From the NCBI GenBank assembly GCA_937894825.1, contig CALCQT010000587.1:1-13048 (forward strand): 13,048 nt of DNA, in the 5' to 3' direction. Both the position numbers and the translations under genes were made by a program. The DNA comes from an uncultured Anaerolineaceae bacterium. GTDB lineage: Bacteria > Chloroflexota > Anaerolineae > Anaerolineales > Anaerolineaceae. Shown here one piece after another: positions 1 through 6,508 of the stretch (position 1 is its first letter; each line of letters begins with the position of its first letter). The notes below the pieces were generated by a model. It was given only the letters and a program-made list of their open reading frames with translations. It had not been told where the DNA came from and made no database searches.

Positions 1-1
1 G

Positions 2-403
2 GGTCATATCCGCGGCAAGGACGGTATTTACGCGGCGACGCTGCTGACGGAGATGATGGCGGTCACAAAACTAAAACTGTCAGAGCTGTATGCGGAGATC
101 ACCGCCCAATTCGGCGAAGTTTTCTTTGTGGACGCGGATTTCAAAATGACGCAAAAGAACAAAGAACGGCTGACGGAAGTGTTGCTGGCGGAGCGAAAAC
201 TCCCCGAATTTCCTCATGAAATCGATCATGTGTCCTATCGGGATGGCTGTAAGGTGTATTTCAGGAATGGCGGCTGGGTGATCGCGCGTTTTTCCGGCAC
301 GGAACCGCTGCTGCGCATCTATGCCGAGATGGCGGATCAGCGTTCCGCAGACGAGTTGATCGCGATTTATCGGGAATTTCTGAATTTGGACGGCGCAGAG
401 TAG
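2..403 (+). CDS. Phosphoglucomutase/phosphomannomutase, C-terminal part (5' end outside window)
   Basis: The reading frame is open from base 2, so the first in-frame ATG at 53 is internal and not a real start. The visible 133 residues match the last two domains of alpha-D-phosphohexomutases, which interconvert hexose 1- and 6-phosphates in the cytosol through a phosphoserine enzyme. The segment beginning GHIRGKDGIYAATLLTEMM fits the end of domain 3. Near the C-terminus lies the phosphate-gripping loop RFSGTEPLLRIYAE of domain 4, the best diagnostic motif of the family. The catalytic phosphoserine and metal loops would lie upstream of the window. The exact sugar (glucose, mannose or glucosamine) cannot be decided from this part. 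The gene converges on the response regulator gene with only 6 bases between stop codons, and I see no terminator hairpin there. Confidence 0.85.
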   Translation, partial: GHIRGKDGIYAATLLTEMMAVTKLKLSELYAEITAQFGEVFFVDADFKMTQKNKERLTEVLLAERKLPEFPHEIDHVSYRDGCKVYFRNGGWVIARFSGTEPLLRIYAEMADQRSADELIAIYREFLNLDGAE

Positions 404-409
404 AATCGC

Positions 410-1165
410 TTAATCCTTCAGGGCCGCGTTGCGGTACTCGTTGGCGTTCATGCCTTCGAGTTTCTTGAAGGTACGGGAAAAATGAGCGTTGTCTGAATAG
501 CCGACCATTTCGCAGATGTCTCCGATGCGGAATTGCGGATCTTCCAGCAGGCGCTTGGCGGCTTTGATGCGGATCCGGTTCAGCAGGTCATAAAAGCTCT
601 GCCCGGTGTGTTTGTTCAGCAGTTTGGACAGGTGCCATTGCGAAACATAGCACTGATCGGCGACATCCTGTAAGGTGATCTTCAGATTGTAATTTTCTTC
701 CATATAAGCTGTGGCCTGCCGGACGATAAAACTGTTTGCGTTCTGGGTTGAAGGTTCCGGTGTTTTTTCGCTGACCTGAGAAGCGCCGCTTTCGGCCAAT
801 TTTGCTGTCATGAAACGGAGCGCTTCCTGGATTTCCTCCATGCGGGAAGGCTTGACCAGCAGGCGGACAACACCGAGGCGGATGGCCCGTTGGGCGTATT
901 CAAAATCCGTGTATCCGGTCAGCACGGTGACCAGCATGTCCGGAAATTCGCTCCGCAGGCCGGCCAGCATTGTCAGACCATCCTTGTCCGGCATCCGAAT
1001 GTCGGTGAAGAGAATATCCGGCCGGTGGGTTCGGATCGCGATCGCTCCGGATGCGGCATCATTCGCGGTCGCCACAACCGCGCAATTGTAAGCCTGCCAG
1101 TTGACAACTGACTGCAAGCCATGAACAATAATTTCTTCGTCATCAATAAGAACTACACGATACAT
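410..1165 (-). CDS. YesN-type response regulator: receiver plus AraC-family DNA-binding domain
   Basis: This 251-residue protein is the transcriptional output half of a YesM/YesN-like two-component system. Residues 1-120 form a receiver domain with the acidic pair D8/D9, phosphoacceptor D55 in FTDIRMPDKDG and the conserved K105. A linker of about 25 residues rich in S, E, P and T follows. Residues about 147-248 form the double helix-turn-helix AraC domain, ending in the classic GYSDNAHFSRTFKKLEGMNANEYR signature region. It is the last gene of the sugar-transporter locus and probably activates the solute-binding protein promoter. The ATG at 1165 has no Shine-Dalgarno; a perfect TATAAT ends 6 nt upstream, so translation is probably leaderless. 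The likely partner kinase, encoded at 4753-6446, is broken, so this regulator may be orphaned or phosphorylated by another kinase. Confidence 0.92.
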   Translation of the reverse strand: MYRVVLIDDEEIIVHGLQSVVNWQAYNCAVVATANDAASGAIAIRTHRPDILFTDIRMPDKDGLTMLAGLRSEFPDMLVTVLTGYTDFEYAQRAIRLGVVRLLVKPSRMEEIQEALRFMTAKLAESGASQVSEKTPEPSTQNANSFIVRQATAYMEENYNLKITLQDVADQCYVSQWHLSKLLNKHTGQSFYDLLNRIRIKAAKRLLEDPQFRIGDICEMVGYSDNAHFSRTFKKLEGMNANEYRNAALKD

Positions 1166-1171
1166 GATTCT

Positions 1172-1177
1172 ATTATA
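1172..1177 (-). promoter_or_regulatory. -10 box of a probable leaderless promoter for the response regulator
   Basis: On the minus strand a perfect TATAAT lies here, followed by AGAATC and then the ATG of the response regulator. A start point about 7 nt after the hexamer would fall on or next to the start codon. No canonical -35 is present: with a 17-bp spacer the hexamer would be GCGAAA, inside the arm of the neighbouring palindrome. This suggests an activator-dependent or atypical promoter. Confidence 0.55.
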
Positions 1178-1178
1178 C

Positions 1179-1225
1179 GTTTGTTTTATTGATTTTTCGC
1201 GAAGCGAAAAATCAATAAAACAAAC
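1179..1225. repeat. Perfect 22-bp inverted repeat with 3-nt loop
   Basis: The left arm at 1179-1200 (starts GTTTGTTTTATTG, ends TTTTTCGC) is exactly complementary to the right arm at 1204-1225, separated by GAA. It fills nearly the whole gap between the permease stop (1229) and the response regulator promoter: 3 nt on one side and 1 nt before the TATAAT on the other. Read in the direction of the operon, the hairpin has no trailing U-tract, so it is not a textbook intrinsic terminator. It could be a processing or stability element, a partial terminator, or a DNA operator overlapping the -35 region. Confidence 0.85.
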
Positions 1226-1228
1226 AAA

Positions 1229-2125
1229 TCAACCTTTGATTGCGCCGGCGGTCAGCCCCTTGATGATATTCTTCTGCAGGAAAATATAGACCACCAGAAC
1301 AGGAATCACCACGATGACGACGGCTGCCGCCATCAAGCCGTAATTGACTCCGGCCTGTGAACTGATCTCGGTCAGCAACAACGTGATCGTCTTTTCCCCC
1401 GGCCGGCGCAGGAAGAACATCTGCGTGAACAGATCGTTATAGGACCAGAGGAAAGAAAAGATAGCCACCGTGGCGAAGGAAGGTTTGGCGATCGGCATGA
1501 TGATTTTGAAATAAATTTGAAAGACATTGCAGCCGTCCAGGAAGGCCGATTCTTCCAGATCAATCGGGAGCGAGCGGATGAATCCCATCAGGACCACAAT
1601 GGCGAAGGAAAGATTCCCCGCAATCTGTGGCAGGATTGTGCTCAGGAGCGAGAGGTGATGTTTGCCGGATGCGGCGATCCCCCATTGCACTTCCATGCGG
1701 TAAACCGGAATGATGGTCGAAAAGACCGGGAACATCATACTGGCAATGATCAGAGAGCGCAGTGCTTCGCGACCCGGAAAATGATAGCGGACCAGCGCGT
1801 AGGCGGCGAAACCGGCAATCAGCATGACCACCAGGGTCACAATACTCGAAATCAGAATACTGTTGCCGTAGGCCTGGAAAATACGCGATCGGGCGAAGGC
1901 GGTCTCGTAATTCTCTAACGTGAAGGCGCCCATCCAGGGAAAAGGGATCGAAAATGAATCGGAACGGATCAGACCTTTTTGCCGGAATGAGTTGAGGATG
2001 ACCCAGATAAAGGGATAAATTGTTGTCAAAGCCCAAAATGTCAGGACGATGTAAGCCAAAACGGTTGAGAATTCGATTTTCTTTCTGCCGCTGAGTTGGA
2101 GCGTTGTGGTTCTTTCCTCTGTCAT
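1229..2125 (-). CDS. Carbohydrate ABC transporter permease, MalG/UgpE type (CUT1)
   Basis: This 298-residue inner-membrane protein is the second permease of a sugar importer. It has an N-terminal transmembrane segment at about 20-45 and further segments near 88-112, 122-142, 165-184, 217-238 and 262-284. The cytoplasmic coupling helix (EAA loop) is at about 191-215 (EESAFLDGCNVFQIYFKIIMP), where the ATPase docks. The C-terminal FLQKNIIKGLTAGAIKG is typical of MalG-like subunits. I chose the ATG at 2125 over the upstream ATG at 2182: it has an AAGGAG ribosome binding site 7 nt away and lies one base after the stop of the preceding permease gene, indicating translational coupling. The upstream start would add 19 residues overlapping that gene. 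The substrate cannot be read from sequence. Confidence 0.93.
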   Translation of the reverse strand: MTEERTTTLQLSGRKKIEFSTVLAYIVLTFWALTTIYPFIWVILNSFRQKGLIRSDSFSIPFPWMGAFTLENYETAFARSRIFQAYGNSILISSIVTLVVMLIAGFAAYALVRYHFPGREALRSLIIASMMFPVFSTIIPVYRMEVQWGIAASGKHHLSLLSTILPQIAGNLSFAIVVLMGFIRSLPIDLEESAFLDGCNVFQIYFKIIMPIAKPSFATVAIFSFLWSYNDLFTQMFFLRRPGEKTITLLLTEISSQAGVNYGLMAAAVVIVVIPVLVVYIFLQKNIIKGLTAGAIKG

Positions 2126-2126
2126 G

Positions 2127-3017
2127 TTAATACTCCTTCTCCCGGAAAATTTTGTTCGCAATTTGTGAAATAACGACACCAAGCACGACGATCAGCACCG
2201 CGATGGTCGACCCATAGTCAACATCCGAGCGCAGGAAGGTCTGGTTGTACATGTACGTCCCGGTTAGCCAGGATTCGTCCATTGGGATGCCGGCGCCCAT
2301 CATGACCCAGGGCAGATCGAAGACTTTCAACGCGCCGGTGATGGCCAGCACCAGACAGGTGCAGAGCACGTTTCGCAGCAGTGGTAATGAGATGAAGCGC
2401 GTGCGTTGCCATGTTCCGGCGCCGTCCAGGGAGGCGGCTTCGTAAATCTCCTGCGGGATGTTGTTCAGCCCGGTGACCAGAATGACAAAATAAAACCCGA
2501 CGTATTGCCACATAACCGGCGTCAGCATCGTCGCCATGAAATGATCCTGATCCTTCCAGTCAATGTTTTGAGTGAATCCAAACACTTTCTGGAGCAGCTG
2601 GTTCAGCATGCCGCCGTCATATAAATAAATCAGGTTAAACAAAAGGCCCAACGCGGTCGCGCTGATGACAATCGGGAAGAAATAGACCGTCCTGAAGAAT
2701 TGCGCCCCTTTCTGGATCATATCAACGAAGATCGCCAGGACCAGCGCAATGCCGACCTGAAAGACGATGGTCATCAGCATCAGAAAAAGAGAATTTTTGA
2801 TCGCTGTGCGCATGTTCGGGTCGCTGAAGAGGCGGATATAGTTGGCATACCATGGGTCGTTAAGCCCTTTCGCGGCGGTCCCCAACCCGGATATATTGGA
2901 AAAGCTGTTGAAAAAATTCATCACGAATGGGTAGTATAAAAATAATCCCATCATGAGGAAAGCCGGTACTAAAAAGACCAGCAGCGGCAATTTGTTTTTA
3001 TAGATGGTTGAACTCAT
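2127..3017 (-). CDS. Carbohydrate ABC transporter permease, MalF/UgpA type (CUT1)
   Basis: This 296-residue membrane protein is the first permease subunit of the same importer. It has about six predicted membrane spans, the first at about 9-32, others near 75-98, 108-130, 166-186, 215-232 and 268-288. The EAA coupling loop is at about 190-213 (EIYEAASLDGAGTWQRTRFI, then SLP), as in MalF/UgpA subunits. It has no large periplasmic MalF P2 insertion and matches the usual length of about 290-300 residues for Gram-positive and Chloroflexota sugar permeases. The ribosome binding site is poor (AGGTG about 11 nt upstream of the ATG). It follows the solute-binding protein gene after a 214-nt gap holding two stem-loops. 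The second permease starts one base after its stop. Confidence 0.93.
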   Translation of the reverse strand: MSSTIYKNKLPLLVFLVPAFLMMGLFLYYPFVMNFFNSFSNISGLGTAAKGLNDPWYANYIRLFSDPNMRTAIKNSLFLMLMTIVFQVGIALVLAIFVDMIQKGAQFFRTVYFFPIVISATALGLLFNLIYLYDGGMLNQLLQKVFGFTQNIDWKDQDHFMATMLTPVMWQYVGFYFVILVTGLNNIPQEIYEAASLDGAGTWQRTRFISLPLLRNVLCTCLVLAITGALKVFDLPWVMMGAGIPMDESWLTGTYMYNQTFLRSDVDYGSTIAVLIVVLGVVISQIANKIFREKEY

Positions 3018-3076
3018 GATTTCTATTGCACCTGAAGGCTGAAGCAGGTCTCAGCCGGGGAATAAATGATCTGTTT

Positions 3077-3121
3077 GTTTTTGTGATACTTTTTCACGCC
3101 TTGAAAAAATATCACAAAAAC
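3077..3121 (-). repeat. 20-bp AU-rich stem-loop between binding-protein and permease genes
   Basis: Arms 3077-3096 and 3102-3121 pair over 20 positions around the 5-nt loop CGCCT (plus strand). One position does not match in DNA. It is a C·A mismatch on the plus strand but a G·U pair in minus-strand RNA, so the structure is better in the operon's own transcript. No U-tract follows. It may protect the 3' end of the binding-protein mRNA or dampen read-through into the permeases. Confidence 0.7.
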
Positions 3122-3170
3122 CGGCAGTTTGAAAATGGTTGTAGTGTCATCTGTCTTCATAATCCCGGTG

Positions 3171-3210
3171 AAATAAGGAGCTGACCGGATGCCCGATCAG
3201 CTCCTTATTT
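3171..3210 (-). terminator. Stem-loop just downstream of the solute-binding protein gene, possible partial terminator
   Basis: A perfect 14-bp inverted repeat (arms AAATAAGGAGCTGA and TCAGCTCCTTATTT) surrounds a 12-nt loop that can add a 3-bp CGG/CCG inner stem. It begins 21 nt after the binding-protein stop at 3232. In minus-strand RNA the 3' arm ends in UUAUUU, a weak U-rich end. This is a common position for a leaky terminator or 3' stabiliser that lets the binding protein be made in excess over the permeases. Terminator function is inference; the hairpin is seen directly. Confidence 0.65.
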
Positions 3211-3231
3211 TAGCACCTTATACGGCGGGGA

Positions 3232-4482
3232 TTAGTTGAGGGCAATCGCTGCGTCAATTGCTTCCGCGGCGGTGATTTTTCCGGTGACGATGTTCTTGAT
3301 GTTGGCGAACAGATCGGCACGGGCTTCGCTGGAGAGTTTGTCCTGAACTGCCGGAGCGATACCGGTGGAACCTTTGGTCATTTCCAGCGCGGCGTTGACC
3401 AGTGCGTCGGCGTCAGCCGGCGGGGTGGTGCCGTTCTTCAGCGCGGTAACAGCGGTGGCGCCAAAGGTGGAGACGACGTCGTCAGAGCTCATCAAAGCGA
3501 TGAAATCGACGGCAGCCTTCTGTTTTTCAGGAACGTCCCAGGCTTTGCGCGGGATGTAATAACCCATGGACAGACCGCCGATGATATCGGTCGCGGCGCG
3601 GTCGCCGTTGCCCGGAATGTAGGTGACGGTGTAGTCATTGATGTCGGCAACCGTGCTCTGGAACCAGCCAATTTTCCAGCTTCCGTCGATCGCGAAGGCG
3701 GCTTTATCTTCTGCCATCAGTTGGAAAGTTTCAGCGTCGGTGGCGGTCAGTGTATTGGCCGGCAGGAAACCGCTGTCGTACAGTGTCTTGATGTCCTCAA
3801 GGCCTGCGACCCATTTCTGACCAACTTCATCGGTGGAGGAAGCGGGCAGGTCCAGGTGGTTGGCGACGGAACCGTGGTTGAAGACGGTGAACTCGAACCA
3901 ATAGTGCGGGACTTCCTGCAGAGAGACGGCGATCGGGGTATACCCGGCGTCCTTAATCTTCTGGCAGTCGAGCAAGAACTGTTCCCAGGTGTAATCTGCG
4001 CCCGGAACTTCAACGCCGGCGGCAGCGAGAACAGTCTTGTTGACAAAGAGACCTTCCCAGTAACCATTGACCGGAATGGAGTAGTTCTTGCCATCAACCG
4101 GTGACGCGCCCAGCATGCTGTCTTTCATGTTGGAAGCATAATCGGGATAGACGGCACGAATTTCGTCGACAGAGACCACTTTGCCGGCTTCAACCAGCGG
4201 GTTGGAATCAACACCATTGAAGAAGAACAGAACATCCGGTTCCGCGCCGGTTTCGAAGTCGGTCAGGATCTTGGCTTTCCATTCTTCGTTGGAAGTGGCT
4301 GATTCGTCATTGACTTTGTTGCCGGTAGCTGCTTCGTAAGCTTTCACAGCAGCTTCAAAGTTGACGCGATTCCCATCGTCGCCACCATAAGAGGTTACCA
4401 CAGTAATTTCTTCCGCAAGGACGCTTGAGAAAGCGCTCAGCAGCATCAGCAAAACAAGCGAGAGAACTAAACTTTTCTTCAT
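3232..4482 (-). CDS. Extracellular solute-binding protein of a carbohydrate ABC transporter (family 1)
   Basis: This 416-residue secreted protein captures the sugar and delivers it to the two permeases encoded downstream. Residues 1-23 are a Sec signal peptide: MKK, a long Leu/Val/Ser core, then VLA before EE as a likely signal peptidase I site. There is no lipobox cysteine, so it is not an obvious lipoprotein, which is unusual for a Firmicute but compatible with Chloroflexota. The mature part resembles family 1 (MalE-like) binding proteins, including EPDVLFFFNGVDSNPLVEAG, a central SIPVNGYWEGLFVNKTVLAAAGV segment and a later FAIDGSWKIGWF segment; the aromatic residues suggest a sugar pocket. 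I chose the ATG at 4482 because GGAGA lies 7 nt upstream and the signal peptide begins exactly there; an ATG at 4503 would prepend seven unlikely residues. The sugar is unknown. Confidence 0.93.
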   Translation of the reverse strand: MKKSLVLSLVLLMLLSAFSSVLAEEITVVTSYGGDDGNRVNFEAAVKAYEAATGNKVNDESATSNEEWKAKILTDFETGAEPDVLFFFNGVDSNPLVEAGKVVSVDEIRAVYPDYASNMKDSMLGASPVDGKNYSIPVNGYWEGLFVNKTVLAAAGVEVPGADYTWEQFLLDCQKIKDAGYTPIAVSLQEVPHYWFEFTVFNHGSVANHLDLPASSTDEVGQKWVAGLEDIKTLYDSGFLPANTLTATDAETFQLMAEDKAAFAIDGSWKIGWFQSTVADINDYTVTYIPGNGDRAATDIIGGLSMGYYIPRKAWDVPEKQKAAVDFIALMSSDDVVSTFGATAVTALKNGTTPPADADALVNAALEMTKGSTGIAPAVQDKLSSEARADLFANIKNIVTGKITAAEAIDAAIALN

Positions 4483-4554
4483 GACAATTTCTCCAATCTC
4501 CATGGAATTAGAATTTGCCGTTTTACGACGGCAATTATTACGATTGTTGCTGAA

Positions 4555-4583
4555 ATTATAGGATTGGCGGCGGAAAACCTGAA
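4555..4583 (-). promoter_or_regulatory. Candidate sigma70-type promoter of the solute-binding protein operon
   Basis: On the minus strand TTCAGG (4578-4583) and a perfect TATAAT (4555-4560) are separated by 17 nt. The predicted start near 4548 gives a leader of about 66 nt before the ATG at 4482, with a small GCCGT/ACGGC hairpin at 4517-4532. The -35 matches consensus poorly, as expected for a promoter that needs an activator such as the AraC-type regulator of this locus. Confidence 0.5.
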
Positions 4584-4681
4584 GAAAAAGGTTGTTTTTT
4601 ATTGTTTATCCTTGTTCGTTTCAAAATAAGGTGACTTTTGTCAGGGTGTACCTGTGTGGATTGTAATGCTCTAGGCGGTTT

Positions 4682-4706
4682 CTTTTGATGATAGGTGTAT
4701 CAAAAG
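4682..4706. repeat. 8-bp inverted repeat CTTTTGAT / ATCAAAAG with 9-nt spacer
   Basis: Perfect arms at 4682-4689 and 4699-4706 lie in the 270-nt gap between the kinase remnant and the binding-protein gene, about 100 bp upstream of the binding-protein promoter and about 50 nt past the kinase stop at 4753. It could be an operator or the stem of a weak kinase terminator; no U-tract follows on the minus strand. The rest of the gap is AT-rich and I see no gene in it. Confidence 0.4.
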
Positions 4707-4752
4707 TAGAATTGTTCATCAGGAAAATTCCTTATTTTTGACACCCAAGTTT

Positions 4753-6446
4753 TTAGATCGGTTGAACGGTTTTGTTACGGGCGATATCGGCTTTGGAAAG
4801 GATAATTCTTGCCAGTGTCCTTCCATTTTCAATCCCATCGATGGTTAATCCGCAGCCGTCGCCATACAAAATTTTCAACCGCAGGTTGACATTGCGAATT
4901 CCGAGCCGTTATTTTCGACCTCCATGACAATTTGTGTCTCAAGTTGATAGATGCGCAGGTCCAATTCTCCGCTCGGTTGTCCGTCGATGCCGTGTTCGAC
5001 TGCGTTTTCAACGATCGGCTGCATGATCAGGCGGGGCACCTCCTCATTCAGCAGTGTCGGATCGATTGCTTTGCGTACCGTCAGGCGTTTTCCGTAGCGC
5101 ATTGAAATGATGTGGAGATAGGCATCCACATACGACAATTCTTCGGATAACCTGACTAAAGGATTCCCGCCGCGTGCGGTGGCCGCGTTAAGCATGGTGG
5201 AAAGCGCCTCGATCATGGAGGACACTTTTTCATTCCCGGACAGGCGCGCTTCCCAATTGATGATCTCCAGTGTGTTATTGAGAAAGTGCGGGTTGATCTG
5301 CGACTGCAGCGCCTTGATGCGGGCATCCTGCAGAGTGACCTGTTCCAGGTAGCTGCGCTCGAAAAGATGTTTCACCTGGCGTGACATCTGGTTGAAACTG
5401 TCGGTCAAAACGCGGAATTCCCGGCTGCGCGGAATCGTGCCGACCTGATAACCGATTTTTCCGGATTCGATTTCATGGGCCGCCGTCATCATTTCCAACG
5501 CCGGTTTGGATATATATTGATAAAAGATCCAGATCACAAAGGCCAACAGTGGAATTGCAAACAGGAGCAGCAGGAAAACGGTTCTGCGGAAAGTTGGAAT
5601 TTCACTCATCAAAAGCGAACCGTCGGTTTCCACGGCGTAGCTGATGAACTGCCCTTCAATCCGCTGGCGTTCGAAGACCCGATAAATTCCCTGTTCTTTT
5701 TCATAAATGACGGAGCCAAGCGGCAGATCTTTTTTCGGCAGCGGAAAACTTTCTCCAATGATCGGGACGGGCTGATCCTCAAAAAAAACAGTGGCGTTAT
5801 CCAGCCAGACCACGCTGCTGAGGTTTTCAAAGAGATGCGCCAGGTTCAGTTGCATCACGATGACAGCGAATGGTTCGAAGCTGCTGTCCACCATGTTGCG
5901 GATCAGGAAGACTTTGCTGCCCCGGCTGAGAAAGCGGATTTCTGTTCCGATTTGCGGAGCGATCTGCCGGACTGTTTCGTGGATTTCAGAGCGGTATTCC
6001 CGCACGCCGGTGAAGGAGCCGAAACTGGTGCGGTTATTGGCGTAATATAGTGTCTCGGGGTTGCTGTTGAAAAAGAGAAAGGTGGTTGTGAAATGGTTAT
6101 CGTAGCGATATTTATTGACCAGGTAGGAGGTTACCGCGGAATACAGCACGATTTCGTCGTGGTCCGATTGAAATGCCCGGTAAGCGTCACGGATGACGGT
6201 GTCATAAGAGGCTGCCCGGGACGCCTGAATGGCGCTTTCGAGACGGTTTTGTGAGAGTGTGACCGCGTTTTCCACACTGCCGGTGATGGTGTTGCTGATC
6301 TGCGTTTCGAGCCGGTTGTAGGTGAAGCGGGTCAGAGTTGTGATGATCAACAGGACCGGCAGCACCCAACAGGCGACGACCAATGAGATAAACCCCCATT
6401 TTAAGGAGAAACCGCCATTTTGCCTTGAATCAGGAATTTCCGCCAT
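4753..6446 (-). pseudogene. YesM-type sensor histidine kinase, broken in its ATPase domain (deletion plus frameshift)
   Basis: The kinase is a membrane sensor expected to detect an extracellular sugar signal and phosphorylate the YesN-type regulator. The first frame gives 523 residues: transmembrane helix at about 17-38, extracellular sensor region to about 288, second helix at about 289-310, HAMP-like segment to about 363, His_kinase box QSQINPHFLNNTLEIINW with H387, and N-box PIVENAVEHGI with N481. It reads VENNGS and then runs out of frame to a stop at 4875. In another frame immediately afterwards the sequence reads GIRNVNLRLKILYGDGCGLT and continues to a TAA at 4753. That is the normal C-terminal G2 end of this kinase class. 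The segment between G1 and G2, usually about 20-30 residues, is missing, so the frameshift comes with a real deletion. ATP binding should be lost. The ATG at 6446 has no Shine-Dalgarno; TATAAT ends 6 nt upstream. Confidence 0.85.
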
Positions 6447-6452
6447 GCGTTT

Positions 6453-6458
6453 ATTATA
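6453..6458 (-). promoter_or_regulatory. -10 box of a probable leaderless promoter for the sensor kinase
   Basis: A perfect TATAAT on the minus strand is followed by AAACGC and then the kinase ATG at 6446, the same 6-nt spacing as at the response regulator gene. No Shine-Dalgarno lies between. No good -35 is visible; TTAGCG with a 16-bp spacer is the nearest. The sequence GCGAAAAATC at 6468-6477 (minus strand) also occurs upstream of the response regulator. Confidence 0.55.
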
Positions 6459-6508
6459 GTCGGAATGGATTTTTCGCTAATTCAAAATAGATTCGGGTGT
6501 CAAATTAT

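Noticed and set aside
5475..6050. Open frame of 191 codons on the plus strand
   Set aside because: Antisense to the sensor region of the histidine kinase; no domain signal and no ribosome binding site that I could support.
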